Of a DNA stretch of 64,000 bases, positions 42,049 to 51,786 are shown one piece after another. The stretch is from Gordonia amicalis NBRC 100051 = JCM 11271 (GTDB taxonomy: Bacteria > Actinomycetota > Actinomycetes > Mycobacteriales > Mycobacteriaceae). The stretch's first letter is position 1; each line of letters opens with the position of its first letter. The position numbers and the translations under genes were made by a program. The notes under the pieces were generated by a model that was given only the letters and a program-made list of their open reading frames with translations, was not told where the DNA came from and did no database searches. The stretch lies in the NCBI RefSeq assembly GCF_000332995.1, contig NZ_BANS01000025.1:1-64000 (forward strand), in the 5' to 3' direction.

Positions 42049-43224
42049 TCAGCTCTCCCGGTAACGGGACGCGATCGAACGGCCGAGGACGACCCGCATG
42101 ATCTCGTTGGTCCCCTCCAGGATGCGGTGCACACGGAGGTCGCGGACGATTTTCTCGATTCCGTACTCGGACAGATACCCGTAGCCGCCGTGCAGCTGCA
42201 GCGCCTGGTCGGCGACGTCGTAGCAGCTGTCGGTGACGAAGCGTTTCGCCATCGCACACTGCTCCACCTTGTCGGGGGCGTTGTCGTCGAGCGCGGTCGC
42301 CGCGTGCCACAGCATCAACCGTGAGGTCTGCAGCGAGGTCGCCATGTCGGCGAGTGTGAACCGGATGGTCGGCTCGTCGAGCAGCGAGTTGCCGAACGCC
42401 CGACGACTCGAGACGTAGGCGGCCGCCTTGTCGAACGCCGCCTGGGCACCACCGAGTGAGGACGCCGCGATGTTCAAACGGCCACCGTTGAGGCCGTTCA
42501 TCGCGATGCCGAACCCGATGCCCTCGGTCTCGGCGAGCAGGTTGGCCGCCGGGACCCGCACCTCGTCGAGGATGACCTGCGCGGTGGGCTGTGCATGCCA
42601 ACCCATCTTGTGTTCCTGCGCACCGAAACTCAGTCCGGGAGTGTCCTTCTCGATCAGGAAGGTGGAGATGCCCTTGGGTCCGGCGTCGCCGGTGCGGGCC
42701 ATCACCACGTACAGGTCCGACGACCCGGCACCGGAGATGAACTGCTTGACCCCGGTGAGGACGTACTCGTCACCCTCACGCTCGGCACGGGTGGCTAGTG
42801 CCGCCGCATCCGATCCGGCACCCGGTTCGGTGAGGCAGTAGCTCGCGATGGTCTCCATCGTCGCCAGTCGCGGCACCCACTTGTTGCGCTGTTCGTCGGT
42901 GCCGTAGTGATCGATCATCCATGCGCACATGTTGTGGATGGACAGGAACGATGCGACCGCCGGATCGGCGTAGGCCAACTGCTCGAAGATCCGCACGCCG
43001 TCGAGACGGCGGAGTCCGCTGCCCCCGGCGTCCTCGGAACAGTAGATGGCACCCATCCCCAGTTCGGCCGCCTCGCGGAGCTCAGGCACCGGGAAGTGGT
43101 TGGACGCATCCCATTCCAGCGCGAAGGGCGCCAGTTTCTTGGCCGCGAAAGCCGCTGCGGTCTCGACGATGACGCGTTCGTCACCGTCGAGCCGCGCGAC
43201 TGCGGCCTCGGCAAGTGTGGTCAT
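42049..43224 (-). CDS. Acyl-CoA dehydrogenase, probably isobutyryl-CoA dehydrogenase
   Basis: A 391-residue FAD flavoenzyme. Motifs: YCLTEPGAGSDAAALATRAE (FAD/substrate segment, about residue 128), the FAD-binding RRAFGNSL region and the C-terminal RILEGTNEIMRVVLGRSIA, whose Glu is at the catalytic base position of this family. LQLHGGYGYLSEYGIEK is the conserved helix before it. Between the aldehyde dehydrogenase and 3-hydroxyisobutyrate dehydrogenase genes, the likely substrate is isobutyryl-CoA (valine pathway). It starts at ATG 43224, 11 bases after the mmsA stop. Confidence 0.92.
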   Translation of the reverse strand: MTTLAEAAVARLDGDERVIVETAAAFAAKKLAPFALEWDASNHFPVPELREAAELGMGAIYCSEDAGGSGLRRLDGVRIFEQLAYADPAVASFLSIHNMCAWMIDHYGTDEQRNKWVPRLATMETIASYCLTEPGAGSDAAALATRAEREGDEYVLTGVKQFISGAGSSDLYVVMARTGDAGPKGISTFLIEKDTPGLSFGAQEHKMGWHAQPTAQVILDEVRVPAANLLAETEGIGFGIAMNGLNGGRLNIAASSLGGAQAAFDKAAAYVSSRRAFGNSLLDEPTIRFTLADMATSLQTSRLMLWHAATALDDNAPDKVEQCAMAKRFVTDSCYDVADQALQLHGGYGYLSEYGIEKIVRDLRVHRILEGTNEIMRVVLGRSIASRYRES

Positions 43225-43235
43225 CTCGGCCGCAC

Positions 43236-44777
43236 TCAGTCCATCGTCGGGATGACGAACTCGGCGCCATCCTTGATGCCCGACGGCCAGCGCGTCGTGA
43301 CAGTCTTTGTCTTGGTGTAGAACTGGATCGACGCCGGGCCGTGCTGGTTGAGATCGCCGAAGCCGGAACGCTTCCAGCCACCGAAGGTGTGGTAGGCCAC
43401 CGGCACCGGGATCGGCACGTTGACGCCGACCATGCCGACCTCGACGCGTGCGGTGAAGTCGCGGGCGGCGTCACCGTCCTGGGTGAAGATAGCAACACCG
43501 TTGCCGTACTCGTGATCCGAGGCCAGCGCGAGGGCTTCTTCGTAGTCGTGCGCGCGCACCACCACGAGCACCGGACCGAAGATCTCGTCGGTGTAGATGC
43601 TCATGTCCTTGGTGACGTTGTCGAACAGGCTTGGTCCGATGAAGAAGCCGTTGGAGATGTCGTCGTCGCCGTACTGCTGCTCAGGCGTGCCGATCTCGCG
43701 GCCGTCGAGAACGAGCTCGGCGCCTTCCTCGACACCCTTGGCGATGTAGCCGCGGACACGATCGAGTGCGGCGGCGGTGACCAGCGGGCCGTAGTCGGCC
43801 TTGGGATCGAGGCTGTGGCCCACGCGCAGTGCGTTGGCCTTCTCGAGCATCTTCTCGCGCAACCGGTTCGCGGTCTCCTCACCGACCGGCACGGCAACGG
43901 AGAGGGCCATGCAACGCTCGCCGGCACTGCCATAGGCGGCGCCGATGATGGCGTCGGCGGCCTGGTCGAGGTCCGCGTCGGGCATGACGACGGCGTGGTT
44001 CTTGGCACCGCCGAAGCACTGCGAACGCTTGCCGTGTGCAGCGGCGGTCGAGTAGATGTACTGCGCGATGTCGGAGCTGCCGACGAAGCCGAGAGCCTTG
44101 ACGTCCGGGTGGGTCAGGAGCGCGTCGACGGCTTCCTTGTCGCCGTGGACGACCTGGAAGACACCGTCGGGAAGCCCTGCCTCGGTGAACAATTCGGCCA
44201 GGCGGACCGGCACGGACGGGTCCCGCTCGCTGGGCTTGAGAATGAAGGCGTTGCCGCAGGCGAGTGCCGGGCCGGCCTTCCAGAGCGGGATCATCGCCGG
44301 GAAGTTGAACGGGGTGATACCCGCGACCACACCGAGCGGCTGGCGGACCGAGTGGACGTCGATGCCGTTGCCGGCACCCTCGGTGAACTCGCCCTTCAGC
44401 AGATGCGGGATGCCGATGGCGAACTCGATGACCTCGACTCCGCGCTGGATGTCACCGAGGGCATCGGCGTGGGTCTTGCCGTGCTCGAGCGACAGTGTGG
44501 TCGCGAGCTCGTCGGCGTTCTTGTTGACCAGGTCCACGAAGCGCATGAGGACGCGGGCACGACGCTGCGGGTTCCACGCCGCCCATTCCTTCTGCGCCTT
44601 CGAGGCGGTGGCGATGGCGGCGGCGACCTCGTCGGTCGACGCGAGCGGCACCTGGGCCTGCACGGCACCGGTACTCGGGTTGAAGACGTCGGCGAAGCGG
44701 CCACCCTCGGCGGTGACGCGCTTGCCGTTCAGGAAGTGCGGGATGGAAGGGACAGCGGGAGCGGACACGGAGATCAC
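43236..44777 (-). CDS. mmsA: Methylmalonate-semialdehyde dehydrogenase (CoA-acylating)
   Basis: A 513-residue aldehyde dehydrogenase. It carries QPLGVVAGITPFNFPAMIPL (about residue 150), FVGSSDIAQYIY and the catalytic cysteine in SAGERCMALSVAVPVG (about 290). The family product converts methylmalonate semialdehyde with CoA and NAD to propionyl-CoA. The start is GTG 44777 with AGAAG upstream; GTG 44768 with AAAGGTGA upstream is equally good. A longer frame upstream runs into the intergenic region and is not supported. First gene of the valine catabolism operon. Confidence 0.94.
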   Translation of the reverse strand: MISVSAPAVPSIPHFLNGKRVTAEGGRFADVFNPSTGAVQAQVPLASTDEVAAAIATASKAQKEWAAWNPQRRARVLMRFVDLVNKNADELATTLSLEHGKTHADALGDIQRGVEVIEFAIGIPHLLKGEFTEGAGNGIDVHSVRQPLGVVAGITPFNFPAMIPLWKAGPALACGNAFILKPSERDPSVPVRLAELFTEAGLPDGVFQVVHGDKEAVDALLTHPDVKALGFVGSSDIAQYIYSTAAAHGKRSQCFGGAKNHAVVMPDADLDQAADAIIGAAYGSAGERCMALSVAVPVGEETANRLREKMLEKANALRVGHSLDPKADYGPLVTAAALDRVRGYIAKGVEEGAELVLDGREIGTPEQQYGDDDISNGFFIGPSLFDNVTKDMSIYTDEIFGPVLVVVRAHDYEEALALASDHEYGNGVAIFTQDGDAARDFTARVEVGMVGVNVPIPVPVAYHTFGGWKRSGFGDLNQHGPASIQFYTKTKTVTTRWPSGIKDGAEFVIPTMD

Positions 44778-44970
44778 CTTTGATTCTTCTCGGGCGTTGC
44801 CTGGTCGGGGTCTCGGCCGGGGGCCTGACGCGTTGTTCGGGGTTTTCGGACCTGCCTCGTCGGCGTCGGAGCCGGCGGCGAGCGCCCCGTTCCGGAGTTC
44901 GGGGTTATGGCCTCTGTCACCACATAGTAGGACATCCAAGTATTTCTTCCAACCCCCTTCCCACCTGCGA

Positions 44971-45011
44971 TTTCGCAGCGAGGAGCGGGTTAGGTTACCC
45001 TCGCTGCGAAA
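44971..45011. promoter_or_regulatory. Hairpin with TTAGGTTA in the loop region, upstream of flavodoxin
   Basis: Perfect 13-base arms TTTCGCAGCGAGG (44971-44983) and CCTCGCTGCGAAA (44999-45011) surround 15 bases. The loop contains TTAGGTTA, identical to the first half of the IdeR iron box, but the second half is poor. It ends 26 bases before the flavodoxin ATG, so it probably controls that gene or ends transcription from upstream. Confidence 0.5.
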
Positions 45012-45037
45012 AGCCGACGTCGAGAGGAGTTCTGCAA

Positions 45038-45481
45038 ATGTCGGTCGTCATCCTCTACGGAACCGAGACCGGAACGGGCGAGCTCGTCGCGGACGCCATC
45101 GCGGACGCGCTCGACCAGCACGATCCCTCGATCTACGACATGAGCGAGTACGCGGTCGAGGACCTTGCCCCGGAAGACTTCCTGGTGATCGTCTGCTCGA
45201 CCTACGGCGAGGGCGAGCTCCCCACCGGTGCCGAGCCCTTCGCCGACGAACTCGAGAGCGTCAACCCCGATCTCGGCGGGCTGCGCTTCGCCGTGTTCGG
45301 GCTCGGCGACTCGATCTACGACACCTTCAACCGCGGCGGCGAGATCATCGCCGAGATGCTGACGAAGCGTGGGGCCGTCCAGGTCGGCGAGCACGCCCGC
45401 CACGACAACTCGTCGTCGATCAAGCCCGCGAAGCAGGCCGAAGAATGGGCCGAGGGCATCGCGGAACTCATCGAGGGCTGA
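45038..45481 (+). CDS. Flavodoxin (MioC-like)
   Basis: A 147-residue FMN-binding electron carrier. The phosphate loop is YGTETGTGELVADAI (residues 7-21), followed by the flavin-stacking loops STYGEGELPTGAEPF (about 55-69) and FGLGDSIYDTFNRGG (about 87-101). Flavodoxins replace ferredoxins or serve particular reductases, often under iron shortage. The ATG has GAGAGGAG upstream. It diverges from the mmsA operon and is convergent with the DMT transporter; the hairpin upstream may regulate it. Confidence 0.93.
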   Translation: MSVVILYGTETGTGELVADAIADALDQHDPSIYDMSEYAVEDLAPEDFLVIVCSTYGEGELPTGAEPFADELESVNPDLGGLRFAVFGLGDSIYDTFNRGGEIIAEMLTKRGAVQVGEHARHDNSSSIKPAKQAEEWAEGIAELIEG

Positions 45482-45510
45482 TCAGAACAGACTGGTCGAC
45501 TCCGAGCTGA

Positions 45511-46383
45511 TCATGCCGCCGGCCGTCCCACGGTCGGCGGCATTGCCGTCTCTGTGGCCACCGCCTGCTCCCATCCGCGGACAGCCGACAGCTTCGCCAG
45601 CTCACACACCGCGCGGATCATGATCGCGAGCACGATGCCGAGGAACATCGCGGTCGGCACCGAGACGTTGAGGTTCTCGCCGAGCAGCAACACGCCCAGC
45701 ACCATCGCGACCGCCGGTTCGGCGACCGTCATGGACGGGAACGACGTCTGCAGGTCGCCCGCCCCGAAACCCAGCTGCTGCGCGACCACCGCACAGACCA
45801 CCACCAGCACGAACAGATAGATCTCCGGCTGGACGAAGGTGCGCCAGAACTCGTGGGTCATCTGGTAGATCACCGCTTTGACCAGCAGCGCCGAGACCCC
45901 GAACATCGTGCCCGCGACGAGTCCGTAGAACAGCGCCTTGTAGTGCGGGCTGGAGCGTCGCGCCAGGATCACCAGGCCCACGACCATCCCGATGACGGCC
46001 CCGACGGTGCCCCACAGCAGGAGCGCATCCGGTCGCCGGAGTGACGGTTCCGGTCGCGAGACGATGAGGAACGTCGCGACGCAGACGACGAGCACCCCTC
46101 CCCACGCCCACTCGATGCGCGCGGGATGCCGGTGGTCCGCCCAGGCCTCCAGCGGCAACGCGAACAACACCGCGAGCACGACGAGCGGCTGTACCAGCAG
46201 GATCGACCCGAGCCCCAGGGCGGACGCCTGCAGGCCGAAGCCGCAGAGCGCGATCCCGGCACCCACCCACCATCCGACGGTGATCGCACCGTTGACCCGG
46301 GACGCACGCTGCCGCAACACGGTGCCGGCGGCGATCATCAACGCCGCCAGCACCGCCAGTAGCGCGGGAACCCAGGAGTGCAC
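45511..46383 (-). CDS. DMT (EamA-like) family membrane transporter
   Basis: A 290-residue integral membrane protein with about 9-10 hydrophobic segments, beginning VPALLAVLAALMIAAGTVLR. LVQPLVVLAVLFALPLEAW and the second-half equivalent TVAEPAVAMVLGVLLLGENL show the internal duplication of DMT carriers, and an arginine-rich loop (VSRPEPSLRRPDALLLW) lies in the middle. Substrate unknown. GTG 46383 is chosen because the protein becomes typical from here; the frame is open further upstream but arginine/serine-rich and overlaps the divergent gene. Confidence 0.82.
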   Translation of the reverse strand: MHSWVPALLAVLAALMIAAGTVLRQRASRVNGAITVGWWVGAGIALCGFGLQASALGLGSILLVQPLVVLAVLFALPLEAWADHRHPARIEWAWGGVLVVCVATFLIVSRPEPSLRRPDALLLWGTVGAVIGMVVGLVILARRSSPHYKALFYGLVAGTMFGVSALLVKAVIYQMTHEFWRTFVQPEIYLFVLVVVCAVVAQQLGFGAGDLQTSFPSMTVAEPAVAMVLGVLLLGENLNVSVPTAMFLGIVLAIMIRAVCELAKLSAVRGWEQAVATETAMPPTVGRPAA

Positions 46384-46498
46384 GTCCCCAAGGGTAAGGG
46401 CGTCGGGGACCCCGCGCCCGAGTCGGGCACCTGCCGGCCGAGGATGCACCCGGTGTCGCAACCCCGACAACCAGCGCCGACGACGTACATTCGAGTGC

Positions 46499-46786
46499 AT
46501 GCGGTATCGGTCGGATCTGGAACGCCTGGCCACTCTCGACGCAGCCGCGATCGAGCGGGCCTGCGCCGACTGCACGACCCTGGACGAACTCATCGGTTGT
46601 GCCGTCGACGAACACCTCGAGTTCGATGCGCTGGCCGACGAGGCCGAGATGCACGACGAGCGCGAGCACGCCGCCTTCCTGCGCCAGGAGGCCGCCGCGT
46701 GGCGCGCGACCGTTCGCCTGTTGCGCACCATCGCCGCCGATCCGGACGCCTATCCCGCGGAGTCCCGGCGGACCGGCACCGCATGA
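46499..46786 (+). CDS. Small acidic helical protein, unknown function
   Basis: A 95-residue product, not recognised. It is rich in Ala, Glu, Asp and Arg (LERLATLDAAAIERACADC, DEHLEFDALADEAEMHDERE) and is predicted all-helical by composition. Its stop overlaps the start of the SixA-type phosphatase (ATGA), so they are coupled. ATG 46499 has only a weak GAG site. The frame stays open upstream, where it is antisense to the transporter. Confidence 0.6.
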   Translation: MRYRSDLERLATLDAAAIERACADCTTLDELIGCAVDEHLEFDALADEAEMHDEREHAAFLRQEAAAWRATVRLLRTIAADPDAYPAESRRTGTA

Positions 46787-47277
46787 GCGGCACACGCACC
46801 TTGATCCTGATGCGTCACGGCAAGTCGGCTTATCCTCCGGCGACGCGCGACCACGACCGCCCGCTCGCCGGACGCGGCGACCGGCAGGCCGCCCTCGCCG
46901 GGCGCTGGATGGGCGACGAAGGCCTGCGCATCGACGCGGTGCTGTGCTCGACGTCGACCCGGACCCGCCAGACCCTCGAACGGACCGGCGTGCGGGCGCC
47001 GGTCACCTTTGTCGAGGACATCTACGGCGGGGACGCCGACGACGTGCTCGAGTCCATCCGCATCCACGCGCCGGCCGACGCGGCCACGCTGCTCGTCGTC
47101 GGACACGAGCCCGGTATGCCACAGACCGCGCTGACGCTCGATCCGGCCGGTCCGATCGATCGGTTTCCGACGTCCGCGTATGCGGTACTCACCGTCTCGC
47201 AGCCATGGGAGCGCCTCGGTATGGCGCCGGACCCCGACGCTCACCTCGTCGGCGTGCGGATACCTCGGGAGGAGTGA
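46783..47277 (+). CDS. SixA-type histidine phosphatase
   Basis: A 164-residue histidine phosphatase. The phosphohistidine is in TLILMRHGKSAYP (His about residue 12), the conserved Arg in CSTSTRTRQTL (about 58) and the second His in LLVVGHEPGMPQ (about 108). SixA-like enzymes remove phosphate from phosphohistidine or small phosphoesters; the substrate is unknown. The ATG overlaps the preceding small gene and the nadE genes follow on the same strand. Confidence 0.9.
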   Translation: MSGTRTLILMRHGKSAYPPATRDHDRPLAGRGDRQAALAGRWMGDEGLRIDAVLCSTSTRTRQTLERTGVRAPVTFVEDIYGGDADDVLESIRIHAPADAATLLVVGHEPGMPQTALTLDPAGPIDRFPTSAYAVLTVSQPWERLGMAPDPDAHLVGVRIPREE

Positions 47278-47320
47278 CCGCGGCTGCTCGACCCGACCCC
47301 GAGCGAGCATAGGAGCGCGT

Positions 47321-48145
47321 ATGCGCGAGACCCAGCGGACCATCATCGAAGCCCTGGGGGTCCGACCCTCCATCGATCCCGCCGACGAGGTGGAGCGGCG
47401 GGTGGGCTTCCTCGCCGACTATCTCCGCGCGGTCGGCGCGTCGGATTATGTGCTCGGCCTGTCGGGCGGCGTCGACTCGACGCTGGCCGGGCGCCTGGCC
47501 CAGATCGCGGCGGAGCGTGTCCGGGCCGATGGCGCCGACGCGGTGTTCGTGGGCATGCGTCTGCCGTATCGGGTACAGCACGACGAGCACGACGCCGCCG
47601 CCGCCGTCGAGTTCGTGGCGGCCGACGAGACGCTGACCGTCAACGTGGCGCCGGGAGTGGATGCCCTGAACAGCGAGATCTCGGGGGCGATGGGCGCGCC
47701 GCTCACCGACTTCACCAAGGGCAATGCCAAGGCACGACACCGCATGGTCGCGCAGTACGCCGTGGCCGGCGACCGCGGGCTGCTGGTGATCGGCGCCGAC
47801 CACGCGGCCGAGAACGTCACCGGTTTCTTCACCAAGTACGGCGACGGCGCCGCGGACATCCTGCCGCTGTCGGGTCTGAACAAGCGTCAGGGCCGATCGC
47901 TGCTGCGTCACCTCGGTGCGCCGCAGCAACTGTGGGAGAAGATCCCGACCGCCGACCTGCTCGACGAGAAGGCGGGCCAGACCGACGAAGACGAACTGGG
48001 CCTGACCTACGAGATCATCGACGACTACCTCGAAGGCCGCGAGGTCCCGATCGATGCGGTGGAGAAGATCGAGGCCGCCTGGCACCGCAACCGGCACAAG
48101 CGCACGACTCCGGTGGAACTCGACGACTCCTGGTGGCGGGCCTAG
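47321..48145 (+). CDS. nadE: Ammonia-dependent NAD+ synthetase
   Basis: A 274-residue enzyme of the same size as E. coli NadE. It adenylates and amidates nicotinic acid adenine dinucleotide using ammonia. The ATP P-loop is VLGLSGGVDSTLAGRLAQIA (about residues 44-63); GADHAAENVTGFFTKYGDGA (about 164) and IPTADLLDEKAGQTDEDELG (about 207) are the conserved substrate loops. The ATG has ATAGGAG 6 bases upstream. A glutamine-dependent synthetase gene follows 48 bases later, so two routes for the same step lie side by side. Confidence 0.94.
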   Translation: MRETQRTIIEALGVRPSIDPADEVERRVGFLADYLRAVGASDYVLGLSGGVDSTLAGRLAQIAAERVRADGADAVFVGMRLPYRVQHDEHDAAAAVEFVAADETLTVNVAPGVDALNSEISGAMGAPLTDFTKGNAKARHRMVAQYAVAGDRGLLVIGADHAAENVTGFFTKYGDGAADILPLSGLNKRQGRSLLRHLGAPQQLWEKIPTADLLDEKAGQTDEDELGLTYEIIDDYLEGREVPIDAVEKIEAAWHRNRHKRTTPVELDDSWWRA

Positions 48146-48193
48146 CGAGCCGGCGCGCGATCTTCGGGCACTCCGCGGTTTACTGTTGTCGAC

Positions 48194-50230
48194 GTGTCTG
48201 TCTACGCAAACGGCTTCGTTCGGGTCGCGGGTGCGGTGCCCGTCCTCACGATCGCCGAACCCGCCGCGAATGCCGCACGCACCGTCGAGCTGATGCGGCG
48301 CGCCGCCGACGACGGCGCCGCTCTGGTGGTCTTCCCCGAACTCGGGCTCTGCGGCTACAGCATCGACGACCTGTTCCATCAGGACGCGCTGATCGACGGG
48401 TGCCGCGACGCACTGAGCGAGATCGCCACGGCCAGTAGGGGCCTCCGACCACTGATCGTGGTGGGTCTGCCGATGGTCGTCGGCGACGGACTGTTCAACT
48501 GCGCGGCGGTCATCCACGACGGCGAGGTGCTCGGCATCGTCCCGAAGTCGTATCTGCCGAACTACCGCGAGTTCTACGAACAGCGATTCTTCTCGGCCGC
48601 CCGCGATGCGGTGCCCACCACCGTGACCGTCGCCGGCAAAGAGGTCCCGTTCGGGGCGGATCTGATCTTCGAGGCGACCGATCTGCCCGGTTTCGCACTG
48701 CATGTCGAGATCTGCGAGGACGGCTGGGTGGCGATCCCGCCGAGCACCTGGGCGGCCCTGGGCGGCGCGACCGTGCTGGCCAATCTGTCCGGCAGCCCGG
48801 TCACCATCGGCAAGGAGTCCTACCGGAAGAACCTCTGCACAGGCCATTCCGCGCGCACGATCTCCGCGCACGTCTACGTCGCGGCGGGTTACGGCGAGTC
48901 GACAACCGATCTCGCCTGGGACGGTGACGCCCTCATCACCGAGAACGGCTCTCTGCTGGCCCGGAGCGAACAGTTCGCGACCACCGATCAGGTGATCTCC
49001 GCGGACATCGACCTCGACCGGCTCCGGCAGGAACGCATGCGGATGATCAGCCTGCGCGACCAGGCCGGCGATTACTCCGATCGACTGAAGTCGTTGCGGC
49101 GCATCGGGTTCTCGTTCGGCGAACTGAGCGGCGACGACGATGTGCTGCGCCGGGTCGTCCCCCGATTTCCTTATGTCCCGGCGGATTCCGCCGATCTCGA
49201 CGAGCGCTGTGCCGAGGTCCGGCACATCCAGGTGCAGGGTCTGGCCCAGCGGTTGCGCTCGACGGGCATCGACAAGATCGTCATCGGCGTCTCCGGCGGA
49301 CTCGACTCGACTCTCGCACTGCTCGTCGCGGTCGACACCTTCGACCGACTCGGCCTGCCCCGCACCAACATCCTGGGTTACACGATGCCCGGTTTCGCCA
49401 CCGGCGGCGCGACGCTGCGCCGGTCTCACATCCTGATGAACTCACTCGGTGTGACCGGCAAGGAGATCGACATCCGGCCGTCGTGCGAGCAGATGCTCGC
49501 CGACCTCGACCACCCCTACTCCCGCGGCGAGAAGGTCTACGACGTCACCTTCGAGAACGTGCAGGCCGGTGAACGCACGTCGCATCTGTTCCGGCTGGCG
49601 AACCACCACGGCGCCATCGTCCTCGGCACCGGCGACCTGTCCGAACTCGCGCTCGGGTGGTGCACATACGGTGTCGGCGACCAGATGTCGCACTACAACG
49701 TCAACGGCTCGGTGCCGAAAACCCTCATCCAGCACCTGATCCGGTGGATGATCAGCAACAGCCACCATTCCGCGGAGACCACCGAGGTGCTCGCCGAGAT
49801 CCTCGACGACGTCATCTCCCCCGAACTCGTCCCGGCCGGCGACGACGGGAAGATCCAGTCCACCGAGGACACCGTCGGCCCGTACGAACTCCACGACTTC
49901 TTCCTCTACTACGTGACCCGGTTCGGGTATCGGCCGACCAAGGTCGCCTACCTCGCCCGGCAGGCCTGGGGTGACCGCTCACGCGGCCCGTGGTCGGAGC
50001 TGCTGGTCGAGGACAAGCGCAACGAGTACGACACCGCGACCATCGAGCACTGGCTCGGGATCTTCCTGAAGCGCTTCATGGGCAACCAGTTCAAACGCAC
50101 CGCCATGCCCAACGGCCCCAAGATCGGTTCGGGCGGTTCGCTGTCACCGCGCGGCGACTGGCGTTCGCCGTCCGATGCGTCGGCGCGGGTCTGGCTCGAC
50201 CAGCTGGCGGGCGGATCGGACCGGGTGTAG
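48194..50230 (+). CDS. nadE: Glutamine-dependent NAD+ synthetase
   Basis: A 678-residue fusion, close in length to M. tuberculosis NadE (679). The N-terminal nitrilase-type glutaminase has the Glu-Lys-Cys triad in [11 protein letters not shown] (Glu about 52), [12 protein letters not shown] (Lys about 120) and [10 protein letters not shown] (Cys about 176). The synthetase part has [14 protein letters not shown] (about 365), [20 protein letters not shown] (about 480) and the [15 protein letters not shown] segment near the end. Ammonia is passed through an internal tunnel in this family. GTG 48194 is the family start. Confidence 0.96.
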   Translation: MSVYANGFVRVAGAVPVLTIAEPAANAARTVELMRRAADDGAALVVFPELGLCGYSIDDLFHQDALIDGCRDALSEIATASRGLRPLIVVGLPMVVGDGLFNCAAVIHDGEVLGIVPKSYLPNYREFYEQRFFSAARDAVPTTVTVAGKEVPFGADLIFEATDLPGFALHVEICEDGWVAIPPSTWAALGGATVLANLSGSPVTIGKESYRKNLCTGHSARTISAHVYVAAGYGESTTDLAWDGDALITENGSLLARSEQFATTDQVISADIDLDRLRQERMRMISLRDQAGDYSDRLKSLRRIGFSFGELSGDDDVLRRVVPRFPYVPADSADLDERCAEVRHIQVQGLAQRLRSTGIDKIVIGVSGGLDSTLALLVAVDTFDRLGLPRTNILGYTMPGFATGGATLRRSHILMNSLGVTGKEIDIRPSCEQMLADLDHPYSRGEKVYDVTFENVQAGERTSHLFRLANHHGAIVLGTGDLSELALGWCTYGVGDQMSHYNVNGSVPKTLIQHLIRWMISNSHHSAETTEVLAEILDDVISPELVPAGDDGKIQSTEDTVGPYELHDFFLYYVTRFGYRPTKVAYLARQAWGDRSRGPWSELLVEDKRNEYDTATIEHWLGIFLKRFMGNQFKRTAMPNGPKIGSGGSLSPRGDWRSPSDASARVWLDQLAGGSDRV

Positions 50231-50261
50231 CGCCCACCGGTCACGCCGCGCGCGGCGCGGC

Positions 50262-51662
50262 TCAGTCGCAGGCGGCGAGCAGCTGTTTGAGCTGATCGTC
50301 GAAGGCGTTGGCGATCTCCCACGGGTCGGGGGTCTGGTCGGTGCACGCCAGGATGCCGATGTTGAGGTGTCCGTCGGCGGAGAACACCGTGATGTTCAGT
50401 CCGAGTCCGTGGAAGATCGGCCCGAGCGGGTAGACGGCGGTGACGCGTGAACCGAGGAAGTAGAGCGGGAAATCGGGGCCGGCCACGTTGGACACGAGGA
50501 CGTTGAAGATCGGCGGATGCGCCGAGGCAAGCTTCCGGTTGCCGTAGAACTTCATCGCCGTCGACAGTGTGACCCCCGGTGCGAACTGAGCCCAGGACCG
50601 CAGGATGTTGGCGTCGATCTCGGCGTGGTGTTCCTTCGACTTTCGGCTGAACTCCGCCTGCTTCTCGAGTCGCTCCACCGGATCCTCGACGTCAGTGGAC
50701 AACTGGGTGAACATTCCCGTCACCTTGTTGGTGCCCTCGACCACGAGGTCGGACTCGTCGGCACCGTGGACGGACACCGGCACCATCCCGACGAGCGGCC
50801 TGTCGGGCAGCTCGTCGTGTTCGAGTAGGTAGGTGCGCATCGCACCGCCGACCAGCGCCAGCACGACGTCGTTGAGCTTCACCCCGAAGTGGTTCTTCAC
50901 GCGCTTGACGTCGTCGAGCGACAGTTGGCTGAGGCCGATGCTGCGGTGGGGCGTGATCGCCGAGTTGAACCGGGTCCGGGGCGCCATGAACGGTGCGGGC
51001 ATGGCGGACTGCCGTTGAGCCCGGCGCAGCCAGCCGACCGGGACGCTGACCGTCCGCGGCAACAGTTTCGCCATCGCCAGCGGGCGCTGGACGAAGTAGT
51101 TGATCGCCCCGGTCGCGGCGATCGTTGCGCGCGACGGCGGGCCCGCCGATTCGTGGACCTTCGACGAGTCGAGTTCGGGTGGGTCCGGTGTGAGAGTGCA
51201 CATCTGGGCGAGCATCTCGGCGCTGGTGACACCGTCGGTGCCGGCGTGGTGCATACGCAGCATCGCGCAGATGCGGCCGTTGGAGAGCCCTTCGATGATC
51301 CACAGTTCCCAGAGGGGCTTGCCCCGGTCGAGGGTCTGGCCGGCGAGATGACCGCACAGTTCGGCGACCTCACCCGCACCGCCCGGCGCGGGCACCGCCA
51401 CGCGATGGACGTGACGCTGGATGTCGAAGTCCTCGTCCTCGATCCACACCGGGTGGTCGATGTTGAAGATCGAGTTGTCGAGCTTTCGGCGGAAGGCCGG
51501 GATCGCGGCGACGCGCCGCTCCATCTCCTCGCGCAGCCTGTCGAAGTTGTACCCGCCGGGCATGGTGCTCGGATCGATCTCCACGAGACCGATGACGTGC
51601 ATCAGCTGGCTCCGGGTCTCCAGGTAGAGGAACGAAGCGTCCAAACCACTCAACCGCTGCAT
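50262..51662 (-). CDS. Wax ester synthase/diacylglycerol acyltransferase (WS/DGAT)
   Basis: A 466-residue bifunctional acyltransferase that moves an acyl group from acyl-CoA to fatty alcohol or diacylglycerol, giving storage wax esters or triacylglycerol. It opens MQRLSGLDASFLYLETRSQL, has the catalytic HHxxxDG as MHHAGTDGVT (about residue 137) and the conserved FNVLVSNVAGPDFPLYFLGS and LNITVFSADGHLNIGI near the C-terminus. ATG 51662 has GAGG 8 bases upstream. Such enzymes usually sit at the membrane or lipid bodies. Convergent with nadE. Confidence 0.94.
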   Translation of the reverse strand: MQRLSGLDASFLYLETRSQLMHVIGLVEIDPSTMPGGYNFDRLREEMERRVAAIPAFRRKLDNSIFNIDHPVWIEDEDFDIQRHVHRVAVPAPGGAGEVAELCGHLAGQTLDRGKPLWELWIIEGLSNGRICAMLRMHHAGTDGVTSAEMLAQMCTLTPDPPELDSSKVHESAGPPSRATIAATGAINYFVQRPLAMAKLLPRTVSVPVGWLRRAQRQSAMPAPFMAPRTRFNSAITPHRSIGLSQLSLDDVKRVKNHFGVKLNDVVLALVGGAMRTYLLEHDELPDRPLVGMVPVSVHGADESDLVVEGTNKVTGMFTQLSTDVEDPVERLEKQAEFSRKSKEHHAEIDANILRSWAQFAPGVTLSTAMKFYGNRKLASAHPPIFNVLVSNVAGPDFPLYFLGSRVTAVYPLGPIFHGLGLNITVFSADGHLNIGILACTDQTPDPWEIANAFDDQLKQLLAACD

Positions 51663-51786
51663 GACATCAACCTCTCGTCTCCCCGCACCCGAAAGCCCCC
51701 ACGCCATCATGCCGCACGCCGGAGACTCCGGAAGCGTGTTCGTCCCAGTCGATCGACCAGGTTGTCCTCCACCGCCCGGACAGGAC

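Noticed and set aside
42030..42070. Third copy of the DUF559-flanking palindrome
   Set aside because: Only a CCCGGTAACGGGAC-like part is shared, and it lies inside the end of the acyl-CoA dehydrogenase coding region; the arms do not pair over the full length.
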